A DNA stretch of 43,043 nt from Saprolegnia diclina VS20 (taxonomy: Eukaryota; Oomycota; Saprolegniomycetes; Saprolegniales; Saprolegniaceae). This document shows, one piece after another, positions 8,801 through 18,293 of the stretch. Numbering within the stretch: position 1 is the first letter of the stretch; every line of letters begins with the position of its first letter. The notes beneath the pieces were generated by a model. The model searched no databases. It had not been told where the DNA came from and worked only from the letters and a program-made list of their open reading frames with translations. The position numbers and the translations under genes are program-made. The stretch is taken from assembly GCF_000281045.1 (NCBI RefSeq), contig NW_008246073.1, positions 969,560 to 1,012,602 on the forward strand. The letters are read 5' to 3'.

Positions 8801-11166
8801 ATCGATACAAACACAGTCACTGTGTTGATACAGAGAAAAAGCGCAAGGCGCGCGACGCTGCCAATGGCCACGCGGCCGCTGCGGCACGACGCTTCGAGCC
8901 CGAGTGTCGTGACGACACAGCGTCGCTCGAGTGTGAGCGTGGCGTGATATGGTGCAAAGCGCTCGAGGAGAACCATGGTCAGCCACGCGAGGAGGCTGCT
9001 CATGGGCGCTGAGGCATTCGCGCCGTCTTTGGTAAACGGGAGGAAGAAGTCACTCACAACGTACGTGATCCACGTGCCTTCGCCGGCAATGAGGACGACC
9101 TCGAGAAGCGACCGCGGCGCCAGTACGAAGCGCGAGAGCCCCTGCCGCTGGACAAACGCTATCGGCGATGTACTGAGGAGCGCGAGGGCTGTGACGCCCC
9201 GCACAAAGAGGAACGGTCGCCCGATCCATGTGCAGCCGACGACCCGGTTGACCTTGAAGAGGTCGTGGCCGCACACGCGGAACGGCGCGCGACACGCAAA
9301 GCACACCATGAGCACCATGATGACGTTGATGACGATCGTGACGTACAGGGTGATGCTCCAAATGTACTTGCACGCGCTCACTGGCAGCTCCAACGGGTTG
9401 GCCGCCATTCGCAATGGCTCCGTGCGCCGCGACATGACCGTCACCGACGTCCCGTCCGTCTCGAACGTGTAGACCTCGCGGCGTCCGTGTAGCCACTCAA
9501 GGAGCGTGATCCAGCCAAAGAGGTCCCATGAGGTCTGCGAGAGCATGGGCTGCGACAGCAACTGGGAGGGCGCTGCGACTTGGTACATGGAAATCCCAAG
9601 CGGCTGCAGTGCAGCGTAGACGGCGTCGAGGGGTGGGACAACCAGAGGGATACGCATGGCGGCTAAGAGCGCAAGTCCGCAGCTGTCGCGCGTGCTGGCG
9701 CTCGCAAGAGCGCAAACAGAAAGTGCATTCGACACGTTGGCGAGGGCGGCGGCAAGGACAACGTGTGGACGCTCCAGTGCGATCGTGAGCGGCGTCGGCT
9801 GGGAGCACGCGTCATAGAAGCCAAACGACTCTTGCACAAAGGCCGTGGCGTCGGTCTCGCTCACACACATCAAGTTGCCCGTGTAGAAGGGCCCACGCGT
9901 CGTCCAGTGCGATGGAGTCGGGTACACGGTTGTTGACGCCGGCACAATGTCGTAGCCCGCGACAAACGTGGCATTGGTCTCGAGCTGGCGGTACAGCGCG
10001 TCTTGGAGGCCAAGGTAGAGCGCCGTGAGCTCGCTGGGATACGGTACGAGGCGAATGTTGACGTTGCCAAGCGGTCCGAGTGCGTTGACAAAGGCGGCTG
10101 TCACGGGCGGCGCCGTCGCGCTCGGGATGTAATAAAAGTTGCTAGTCGCATTGAAGTACTCGATGCTATTCGGTGCGGTTCGGACAAGACTCATGGGGCC
10201 CGGTGGGTCGAGCGACGACCAGAGGTCGTTCCAAACCCCAATGTACGCGCTCACCATGGACCAGAGACTCAGGCCCCGGAATGCAAACGGGATCTCGTTG
10301 ATACGAATGGTTTGAGTGAGCCCCAGCGCATTCTCAATGACGAGGGTTTCTTCGACGCCTTGTTGGTAGTAGTTGGTCACTTCCGACTGCCAGCGGGATG
10401 CGCCGTGCGCGACCCAAAACGCGACCTCAGCGTCCACCGAGAGGTACGAAGCCGGCCCGCGGAGCGTCGCTGTGAGCCACGCCTGGCCAAACGCCGTCGT
10501 GTTGACAATAGCAAAAATGCCCGACACGAGCGGCTGTGCCATCGGCCCGTCAAGGACATCGGCGACGTCAACATTGCGCAAGATAGGCTCGAGATACACG
10601 GCAGCATTGGTCGCGTGGTACGAGTAGCAGCGCGTTTGCTGCTTGGCCGTGAGTGCCAGTTCATAGCGCAGGGTCAAGTCGACCCAGCAATACTTGACAA
10701 ACTGGCGCAGGTTCCAGTACACCGAGTTGCTGCGAATGGAGGGTACGACAAGTGCCAACGGAACGTTGCCTTGCAGAATCGACCGCGGGGATGCGAACGA
10801 GAGCTCGATGAACGTCGACGGCGACGAGTAGTCTCTGGGCAGTACGATGCGCTCGTCAAAGAGCGAGTAGGTACCCGATGCATTGAGCAGCAGCATCGCG
10901 TTGCACCAGTCGCTCAGAAACGTTTGGTGGCCCGTCGAGTTGAAGCCCTGCCACCAATAGTCGTTGGCCACGTGCGGCTTGAGGATGGTGATGTACGCGA
11001 CGCTGCACGCCATCGTAAACACCATGTAGACGTAGCCGCACAGCGTTAGGAGCTTGGGCGAGAGGTGACGACTAGGACGATGATGCGGGGAAGGCGGCGA
11101 GTCGTCGCTCGGCGGCACGTCGGCGCTCGATGCGACAACAATGACCCGCCCCTGGTTGACGACCAT
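5803..11166 (-). CDS. 1,787-residue multi-pass membrane protein made of two homologous halves
   Basis: A single exon. The frame is open to 11499, but that stretch overlaps the last exons of Ku80. The ATG at 11166 (MVVNQGRVIVVASS) follows the Ku80 stop and is the likely start. Each half has one membrane segment (first at about residues 39-62), a large loop of roughly 550 residues with many N-x-S/T sites and paired Cys, and then a block of about five hydrophobic segments. Half 1 covers about 11166-8480 and half 2 about 8480-5803. The halves align by shared strings: WWQGFNSTGHQT with WWAYFNATGAQT, AAVYLEPILRN with AAIYLESVLRN, and TWIGRPFLFVRG with VWIGRPLLFLRS followed by LLSTS. The repeated VNRV..G..WIGRP block after the second hydrophobic segment is the best signature. 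The family is unnamed to me. The topology suggests a surface receptor, channel or transporter with two ectodomains, but no function can be assigned. Confidence 0.8.
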   Translation of the reverse strand: MVVNQGRVIVVASSADVPPSDDSPPSPHHRPSRHLSPKLLTLCGYVYMVFTMACSVAYITILKPHVANDYWWQGFNSTGHQTFLSDWCNAMLLLNASGTYSLFDERIVLPRDYSSPSTFIELSFASPRSILQGNVPLALVVPSIRSNSVYWNLRQFVKYCWVDLTLRYELALTAKQQTRCYSYHATNAAVYLEPILRNVDVADVLDGPMAQPLVSGIFAIVNTTAFGQAWLTATLRGPASYLSVDAEVAFWVAHGASRWQSEVTNYYQQGVEETLVIENALGLTQTIRINEIPFAFRGLSLWSMVSAYIGVWNDLWSSLDPPGPMSLVRTAPNSIEYFNATSNFYYIPSATAPPVTAAFVNALGPLGNVNIRLVPYPSELTALYLGLQDALYRQLETNATFVAGYDIVPASTTVYPTPSHWTTRGPFYTGNLMCVSETDATAFVQESFGFYDACSQPTPLTIALERPHVVLAAALANVSNALSVCALASASTRDSCGLALLAAMRIPLVVPPLDAVYAALQPLGISMYQVAAPSQLLSQPMLSQTSWDLFGWITLLEWLHGRREVYTFETDGTSVTVMSRRTEPLRMAANPLELPVSACKYIWSITLYVTIVINVIMVLMVCFACRAPFRVCGHDLFKVNRVVGCTWIGRPFLFVRGVTALALLSTSPIAFVQRQGLSRFVLAPRSLLEVVLIAGEGTWITYVVSDFFLPFTKDGANASAPMSSLLAWLTMVLLERFAPYHATLTLERRCVVTTLGLEASCRSGRVAIGSVARLALFLCINTVTVFVSILAVGLLQHCASKLEQRGPRKRQIHLLIPAASEGYLAHTHERHWYMDQVICVMSGLVPLGRGRVLDMKLWLLFEIDAVFTVQTTLQATTPLGSRAVLTPVFDGAASSVPSRTTMRIQAALGLLYMAASLFGSYSFLYLSQFAMGNDFWWAYFNATGAQTYTTNWFNDRLQVLTNLSDVSPSLDNAVFFSNDNLYNTSATAASVPVLYANMIQDEINSLVQVIDGLRSMDGCAVPWIATSYCYVDWRQTWSLASSWRREVACARQSENAAIYLESVLRNAHWPSLSHCWGDALNISILLPLQRSRAGQEWSSALYTAMSTPLATEDEALTWRRAGLLSFTTLWQNYKALGVIEQFEIHNAFGLAYALKLKSSNATLQLGTQTSYKMFTPLAFALSLVRDNTTVLGGTSLLRGSPTFGYTNVSAATVLMQNGSLPSPLGLGLSLFRSSIGPFGEVDLRRLPCPDVVKQWYETSHALLTLVITANDAAMHDFTVALQSPNQYTPSPWSNATDYYGGNLLCDSQASPDTSVLTFFTLGGSCMAHMNDLLGVTTMSATMAVAALGSALTPVMMDDIDAMASDGGKTLDLLHGILTYLDAHVPPENQTRLAALAANVRTEMHTNYPVALAQYISFNVSLGAGVYGRGPPLLAQGSLFDGTSHSYEYFSWLYLVEWVHGVREVVVFESSVGRVTTFSGRNAIARVPVNGMEIPINVATYFQRVVQYITVVLGFVTLLASLYIVTSGGFIEASNLLVVNRVGGLVWIGRPLLFLRSMTAICLLSTSGLQLMQMAGYFRFESVRAPWYTTITASGELTWLAFILNDAFSLLTQQYTSGYSSKSALAVWGASAIWSFASPITHHVQLERSCVVVAVDAQAICHGGHVAIGSVQRFLALNGLVAGIVLVLYLLERLRFPHLAPPPASSFFLYAAANYQFKKARWHHRDVYCIDKASAVINGLLSFEWGDRVFLLDIKTWRKHIVAIGKERREIRDDMSLQHLVHTIPMKH

Positions 11167-11347
11167 CCTTTGTCGATTGCAAATATGTTGATGGTGGCAT
11201 ATTTTTGGCGGGAAACGAAAAACCGAATTCCGTGCTATGTCAAGGGGTAGGTTTCCATCGCACCATCTGTCGATGTCGGCAAAGTAGCGTGTCCTTGATG
11301 CGCATAGCCTTTGTGTAAGACGCAGTGCAGTGTATTCTGTGGTAGAG

Positions 11348-14284
11348 TTACTCGAGGTCGGCAAACAAATCGTCGTCTTCGAGTGGCGCGGGCACGTCGA
11401 CGACGACTGTCGGCTCTGTCGGCGCGGCGACGACGCCATGCAAGAACGCCTACATAGGACCCGTCGCGTCACTATATAGGGGTGGTAGAGACTATACATG
11501 CGCGTCCGATGGCGTCACGTCCGTCGTCGGATCGTCTTTGGTGCTGAGGAGCGTCACGTTGTGCGTTTCGAGGAGCGACCACACGGGTGAGAGGTACCAC
11601 GCGTCCTTGAGCGTTTGTAAAAACGCGTTAAAGGACGCCGAGTAGTGGATCTACGCAAAAAAGGACAGTGGTTCAACGTCGAGGCGAGCTGCAGCTACCT
11701 CGGGCGACCGACGGCGAAAGTGCAAGAGGCACTGCAACGCTTTGGCGTGGTACGCACTTTCTTGGCCAAAGAGAGTTGCAATCTGGTCCTGCATGCCCGA
11801 GACCGCTACACAGTGGATCGTTGACGTTGGGAATAGTACAATAGTGCAAGCGAGTTACCCGTGTGCGCCTTGGCCACCTTGTTGTGCTTGGCAGACAAGA
11901 GGGCTTCAAAGTCCGAGATCGGGTTCATCGACCCAACGCTCGTCACGTCTTCACCCCCCAAGAGGTCCTATCACCTCCATGCATACACACCGTCGACACA
12001 GCTCGTTGGTCGTACGTCCAGGTCAAACTCGTCGTCGTCGTCACCACCGCCACTGGGCTCGGCGACAGCCGCGTCGTCGCCCGCCAACGGCTCGTCCTTG
12101 ATTGCTGCATTCTTGTTGGCGTCGCTCCAGAAGAACTTTTTCTTTTGGTCTTTGGCCTTGACCGCTTCCTTGAGCTGGAACGCCGCGTTAAAGCTCTGGA
12201 TGCTCGGGAGTGCGGCCGTAAAGAGCTCCTTGTCTTCGCGAAGGTACCTGCGCGCGTCGTTATGTACAAACCATCAACAAGCAGCAAGGATCGTACCGCT
12301 CAACGTACGGCGGGAGCGACGCGACGGGGCAATGCGGGTCCTCGGCGCGCTTCGGAATCGTGTCATAAAAGCGCTGCAAGGACGGGCAAAACGCTTTGCT
12401 GTGGAGCTGCCTACGCCGTATCGCATATGTACACGCGTTTGTATCAACCACGCGCGTCCTACTGCTTGTCGCTCGGCAGCATGAGCGCGTCGACGAGCGC
12501 GTCCGCCACGTCTTGCTGTTCTATGACACACGTGACGCGGCGACGCCCAAGCACAGAAGCGCACCTTTGGTCGGCGTCGCCTTGGGTACGCGCAACGACG
12601 GAAACTCGTACTGCCGCATGTCTTCTTCGAACGGAATCTGCTGCAACCAGAGGCAGCGCAAGCGCCCGTCCTTCCCGCCGCACGTATCTACGCCGTCTTT
12701 TGTCAAAAAAGAAGAGCGAGATTGCCGTGTACTGGGGATCAAGACGACGACCTTGGGCGCGGCGTTCGCACGGGCGACGAACCGAGCGATCGCGACCTTC
12801 TTCTCATCGGCCATGGCGCGCACGAGGGCTGCGAGGGCCTCTTGCGCGCGGGGCTTTGTAAAGTCCCCAAACACGGCGTCCGTGTTGCTCATATACATCG
12901 AACCTAGTACCGACTAGAATGATATCGCGTCGCCAAGACGATAGAGCTGCGTACGGTCCACGCAGTCGCGCGGGAGAAACCCGAGGATCTTGAGGCTGCG
13001 CGTCGTCTCGAGCTTGAGCGAGGCTTGATCCGCTGTCGAAAATGGAATCTAGACACCGCCCACTAGTAGTAACCAAGCGCCGAGCGCACAGCCGTGGAAT
13101 ACCATCTCGGACCCATACTTGTAGGCTTTAATGCGCGCTTCGGGCGCGACTTCTTCGTCGGGCTTGGACTAGATGCCGCAGGAATTCTGTCTGCATGTAT
13201 AGAAATAGAGGCGTCGTCTACCTGGCTGTGGTAGAGACGATCCATCTTGACCTTGCCGACGCCGGGCTCGCCGACAGTCGACTCTTTTGCGAGCGTCGGC
13301 AACCGTTGCTCGAGGGTTTTCGAAAAGACGTAGGTTGGGATCTGCAGCGTCGCGCCAAACTCCAAGTTGCCGCGAAACTTGGTCGTCTATTGCAGGTTCG
13401 TATCCTTGTCCATACATCGATCGTATGTCTACTTGGTTCACAGTCCTGGTCTTGCCCTGGGCGAGAAAGTCGATGCGCTTCGAGACCGACATGAGGTCGC
13501 CATGCACTTCGTTGACGATCGAGAGCAGCATCTTCTCATTCTCGAGCTACGAGGACGCTATAAACTGCCGATTCTCATCGTGGCGATGATCGTGTACCTT
13601 GATATGGTGCTTCTCCTCGGGCTTGACGGCCAGCGGCTCGATCTTGGTCACATCCGTGATGCTAAAGTCGATACCACTAATACCCAGATTGACTAAGTTG
13701 ATGATAACAGAGACGGAAGACACGTGTACATGATCTGGAGCTGGACGTCCATGTTCTGGACCATGGAGCACACGACCTCCATGTCGGCCGGGTTGGCGAT
13801 CGGCGTCGCCGCGTCCGTCACGACGACGAGACGCTTCTCGTACTTCTTCTTGTCTGTGCGCCGGATGAGCAAGTCGAGCGCGACGATGATGCCATCCAAG
13901 ATGTCGGCCTTGGTGTCGCTCGATGCGGCTTGGGCCGACGCCATGGTCTCGGCGACGCGCGTCGAGACTTCGTCGAGGTTGGTCAAGACCTGCACGTGCT
14001 CGTAGCCGCCTTGCGTCTCGTGCAGATGGTTCTCGGTTCCCTCGGTGCCATACATGACGATACCGACCTCGTCGTGCTTCCGGAAGAGCATCTTCTGCGA
14101 GAGGATGCTCTGGACCGCTGTCTTGGCCGCGTCAAAGCGCGACCCGACCACGGCCTTCCGAGTCGTCTCGTTCAGGGGCTCGCGCATGGAGACGCCAGCG
14201 TCCAGGACGATCATCATGGCTTCCTACGCAGCCGTCGTCGTCCATCTCGATGGGCCCATGCGCGTCTACCTTGCTGCGGGACAT
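11348..14284 (-). CDS. KU80: Ku80 (XRCC5-like) DNA end-binding protein, 15 exons
   Basis: Exons in transcript order: 14284-14270, 14223-13730, 13676-13598, 13546-13433, 13386-13222, 13168-13103, 13048-12940, 12903-12565, 12520-12463, 12410-12297, 12247-12016, 11967-11859, 11805-11699, 11650-11498 and 11449-11348. They total 751 residues, close to animal Ku80. The N-terminus MSRSKEAMMIVLDAGVSM opens the vWA domain. The beta-barrel region is marked by EFGATLQIPTYVFSKTLEQ, YKYGSEM and LQQIPFEEDMRQYEFPSL. EQQDVADALVDALMLPSDKQ follows, then VTSVGSMNPISDF and the helical C-terminal domain. The chain ends in EDDDLFADLE, which looks like the acidic tail that recruits DNA-PKcs in animals. With Ku70, the protein caps broken DNA ends in non-homologous joining. 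The 36-bp intron 12904-12939 is the least certain; it was chosen for phase and homology. Confidence 0.92.
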
Positions 14285-14371
14285 GGTGGTGGTCAAGTTG
14301 CAATTTCGAATGCAAAATCCTTGTGGTTGGATATCCGGATAATCACGGCGTAACCGGACATGTGGCCAACG

Positions 14372-15320
14372 NNNNNNNNNNNNNNNNNNNNNNNNNNNNN
14401 NNNNNNNNNNNNNNNNNNNNNNNNNNNNNNNNNNNNNNNNNNNNNNNNNNNNNNNNNNNNNNNNNNNNNNNNNNNNNNNNNNNNNNNNNNNNNNNNNNNN
14501 NNNNNNNNNNNNNNNNNNNNNNNNNNNNNNNNNNNNNNNNNNNNNNNNNNNNNNNNNNNNNNNNNNNNNNNNNNNNNNNNNNNNNNNNNNNNNNNNNNNN
14601 NNNNNNNNNNNNNNNNNNNNNNNNNNNNNNNNNNNNNNNNNNNNNNNNNNNNNNNNNNNNNNNNNNNNNNNNNNNNNNNNNNNNNNNNNNNNNNNNNNNN
14701 NNNNNNNNNNNNNNNNNNNNNNNNNNNNNNNNNNNNNNNNNNNNNNNNNNNNNNNNNNNNNNNNNNNNNNNNNNNNNNNNNNNNNNNNNNNNNNNNNNNN
14801 NNNNNNNNNNNNNNNNNNNNNNNNNNNNNNNNNNNNNNNNNNNNNNNNNNNNNNNNNNNNNNNNNNNNNNNNNNNNNNNNNNNNNNNNNNNNNNNNNNNN
14901 NNNNNNNNNNNNNNNNNNNNNNNNNNNNNNNNNNNNNNNNNNNNNNNNNNNNNNNNNNNNNNNNNNNNNNNNNNNNNNNNNNNNNNNNNNNNNNNNNNNN
15001 NNNNNNNNNNNNNNNNNNNNNNNNNNNNNNNNNNNNNNNNNNNNNNNNNNNNNNNNNNNNNNNNNNNNNNNNNNNNNNNNNNNNNNNNNNNNNNNNNNNN
15101 NNNNNNNNNNNNNNNNNNNNNNNNNNNNNNNNNNNNNNNNNNNNNNNNNNNNNNNNNNNNNNNNNNNNNNNNNNNNNNNNNNNNNNNNNNNNNNNNNNNN
15201 NNNNNNNNNNNNNNNNNNNNNNNNNNNNNNNNNNNNNNNNNNNNNNNNNNNNNNNNNNNNNNNNNNNNNNNNNNNNNNNNNNNNNNNNNNNNNNNNNNNN
15301 NNNNNNNNNNNNNNNNNNNN
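14372..15320. other. Assembly gap (949 N)
   Basis: An unbroken run of N. It starts 88 bp upstream of the Ku80 start codon, so it hides part of that promoter, and ends inside the second glycine-rich gene, hiding its signal peptide. The odd length suggests a size estimated from read pairs rather than a placeholder. Confidence 0.98.
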
Positions 15321-15559
15321 GCGCTCTCGCCGTGCTCCAGTGCATCGACTCGACGACGGCCGCCAGCGAGACCCAGAACCTGCGCGCCACGTGGGGCGGC
15401 GGTGGCGGTGGCATCGACCTCGGCGGCGCCATCAGCAGCCTCGTCCAAAACTGCCTCAACGGCTACGGTCTCTTCAACGGCGGCGGCGGTGGCGGTGGCT
15501 GGGGCGGCCAAGGCACTGCTAACACCAACACCAACGGCGGTGGTGGCGGCTGGGCCTAG
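15321..15559 (+). CDS. Small secreted glycine-rich protein, copy 2 (5' end in gap)
   Basis: Starts at the gap edge in frame with ALAVLQCIDS and runs to a TAG at 15557-15559. The visible residues are identical to residues 11-88 of the copy at 5275-5541, while the DNA differs at a few synonymous sites and in the stop codon (TAG against TAA). Similarity continues about 20 bp beyond the stop (CATCTCTCATCGTC) and then ends, so this is a gene-sized duplication in opposite orientation, not a long arm. The start codon and most of the signal peptide are missing only because of the gap. Confidence 0.75.
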
Positions 15560-15946
15560 GCATCTCTCATCGTCGTTTCGTGCATCGTCACTATCTACTT
15601 ACTATGTCAATATACGTCCTCACTTTTTCCACAACTGGAAACTACTTGTACTAAAACACCCAACTACAGTCGCTAGCTATGGTCGCTAGCTCGCGCGTCG
15701 AGTCTTGCAACAGTGGCATATATTCTTACAAGCTATATGTTATTTACGCACTTCACAGTGCGATCGTGTGAACTTGAAAATGACATCTGCGCAAAGATCG
15801 CGGCCGAAGCTTTGGCTCCAAAGTGCAAGTTCGCGCACCTCAGGTTCGCCCCGTGCCCCATACATTCATAATAAAAATAGCTTGGTTTCAATATGGTGTC
15901 GCACGCGATCAAAATAAAATTGCCAGACAGGCAGCAAAGATACAAA
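15560..15946. other. Intergenic, upstream of the transporter
   Basis: No gene seen. It is AT-richer than its surroundings, especially 15860-15945, as expected for the promoter and leader of the transporter gene. Confidence 0.4.
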
Positions 15947-17641
15947 ATGCCCAAGCTGGCGTCCGCAGCCGCCTGCCTCGTGGCCATCTACCCACTGGCG
16001 ATGCTCGCCTGCCTCGAGTCGCTCTCGTACGGCCTCCTCGTGCCCGTGCTGCCCATCACGACGACCGAGGTACGTCCAGCGTCGTCAACGAGCCTCAAGT
16101 TCGCGCCTCTAGTACTTTGCCCGCAAGGCCAACCATGGCGTGCCCATCGACTGCGTCCGCAACCACACCGCCAGCGTACGCTACGCCTACGGAGCCTAGC
16201 CCACGCTGTTTGTAGGTGTGCATTGCGGGCTCGCGTCAGGCCAACCTCTGGTCGAGCGCCACGTCGTCGGCCGGGTCCATCGTGAGCTTCCTCCTCGCGC
16301 CGCTCGTGGGCCAGAGCTCCGACATTTACGGCCGCAAGGTAGCCTTCTCTACTGATGTATCATGGTATACTCAAGTGTACACTGGGTAGCCGTTTATCGT
16401 GCTGGCCCAAGTGCTGCATGTGGTCTACCCGTTCACGGTGCTGCTCTTCAACGACTACAACCAAGACATTCTCTTCTACTTTATCACGAAATTTGTCTAC
16501 AACGCCTACCTGTATTATCGCTAAATTCAAATGTTGTACAAATGTGTCATTAGGTCCGGCTCGGTCTTTGCCGCGTGCGTCGCCGACGTCATTGCGCCGC
16601 AGAACCGAGCGACTGGTAGTCCTCTGGGCGACGAAAGAAGACTAACTTTTACATCATTGTGTAGCGTTCGGTGCTCTCTTTGCCGTCGGGTCACTCTCGT
16701 ACTCGCTAGCGATCGCCTTGACCCAGCACCTTTCGACGGTACACGCCCTTCTCTACCTCTCGAGCCTGAACCAGATTTATGTCTAGTACCAAATTCTGGT
16801 CACGTCGTGCGGCTTCTACGTCCTTCGACTGATCTGGAGTCTGGTGTGCATCTCCGAGACGCTACCCAAGCGCGTCGCCAAGCACGCATCGAAAACCGCG
16901 TCGCTCAACCCCTTTGTGGCTATGGGCATCCTTCTCCAGACGCCGCTCTTCCGCGGTCTCTCGATCATCATAGCGCTCTCCACCTTTGTCTCGTCGGGCT
17001 TGATGAGCTACCGCACCTTCTACTTCAACGTACTCGTCTCGTTCTCTGTCATGTTGCAATTGATATCTTGATAGAATGTACTCGGATTTGACAAGAACGG
17101 GATTGCGACCTTTATGCTGCTCGTGGGCGTGAGCTCGATGGTCGCCCAAGGCGTCCTCCTCCAGCCGCTCATCTCTGTGCTCCGAGAAAAAGGCGTCCTC
17201 GTCCTCTCGCTGATTGCGTATACGGGCATGGCGGGCATGTACCTCCTCTCGCTCCTCACGCATGACACCCTCTGGATCTTTGTCTGCGCCGTGCTCTCGG
17301 GCCTCGGTGACATTGGGTTTGCGGCCATCTCGTCGCTCAAGTCGATCCACGTGAGCGCGTTGGACCAAGGCCATGTCCAAGGCGCGGTCTACGGCGTCCG
17401 CGCGTTCGCCACTGCGCTCGGACCCCTTGCGTACTCGACGCTCTATGCGACGCTCTCGACCAAGAGTGAGAGCGAGCAAGCCGTGCCGTTTGTGCTTTCG
17501 CTGGTGCTCTATGCGGCGTCGGTCGTCGTCGCCTGCAAGCTGCGCGTCGGCGCCACACCAACGTTTGTAGATACCGAGAGCAGCACCGAAGACGAGTCGG
17601 GTCGCGTGCCGCTGCTCTTTGACGAAGAGCTCGCGCCGTAA
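15947..17641 (+). CDS. MFS transporter, MFSD14/HIAT1-like, eight exons
   Basis: Exons 15947-16069, 16113-16175, 16216-16338, 16390-16511, 16554-16615, 16665-16738, 16787-17029 and 17075-17641 give 458 residues. Introns are 40-51 bp. The chain begins MPKLASAAACLVAIYPLAML with the first membrane helix. The MFS signature after helix 2 is seen as PLVGQSSDIYGRK, continuing PFIVLAQ. Late helices carry FAAISSLKSIHVSALDQGHV then YGVRAFATALGPLAYS, the pattern of the HIAT1/MFSD14 and bacterial drug-efflux (TetA-like) branch. The tail is acidic and cytosolic (ESSTEDESGRVPLL) with a possible dileucine-type sorting signal. Members move small solutes across endosomal, Golgi or plasma membranes; the substrate is unknown. 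It is convergent with the CBP gene downstream. Confidence 0.82.
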
Positions 17642-18293
17642 GACAAAACATTGGTGCTGTCAACTCGAATGATTTTGCCTCGGGTGTTCTATCGTGAGAA
17701 GCTATGATATGATGGACACAACGACAAGAGGATCAGCGCAGAAGGGTTCTACCCGCTGGAGGTGACGAGGAGGTGTCGATGGGGACGTCGACGAGTCCGG
17801 CGCTGACTTGACGACCTGCACCAGTAGCCGACAAAAGTTGTCGCAAAGCCTACACCGACTTCTGTGTCACAATAAGAAATGAGAGGCGCTCTACCTGTGC
17901 GACGAGCTACGAGAACCCTAACCCGAACTCAAGTCCGGTCCACCATCCCGTCGCCAGTGGTTCGCCATCATGGACCGCCATAGGACGTTAATGACCAAAG
18001 AGTGGGCATCGTAAGCAGACAGTGTCTTCGCCACGGAGCGCTATGCGCCGTCTCGATGGACGCAAGTAGGTACACGCGATCGAGGGTTGTCGATCGTGCA
18101 CGTGAGCGTGCCACGTCACTGGTGTCGATAAGCCTACTGACTTGGACGTCAAGTCGACGAGTACAGTGAGGGTTGTGGTTGCCAACTGTGCTCGGCTCGG
18201 TCTCTGGTACCTATCTTTCTAACTAGTAATACTATTGATCATTACACTACGTGGCGCATATCTGTTCTACATCGATATCTCGTCGACAACTAA
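17642..18293. other. Intergenic between convergent genes
   Basis: No gene seen. One short hairpin is visible (GACTTG at 18139-18144 with CAAGTC at 18150-18155). The rest should be the two 3' ends and terminator regions. Confidence 0.4.

Noticed and set aside
11167-11499. N-terminal extension of the giant membrane protein
   Set aside because: It overlaps the last Ku80 exons and has no membrane or family pattern; the ATG at 11166 is preferred.
13930-15522. Long frames running through the N gap on both strands
   Set aside because: Open only because N hides stops; the ends belong to Ku80 antisense and to the glycine-rich gene.
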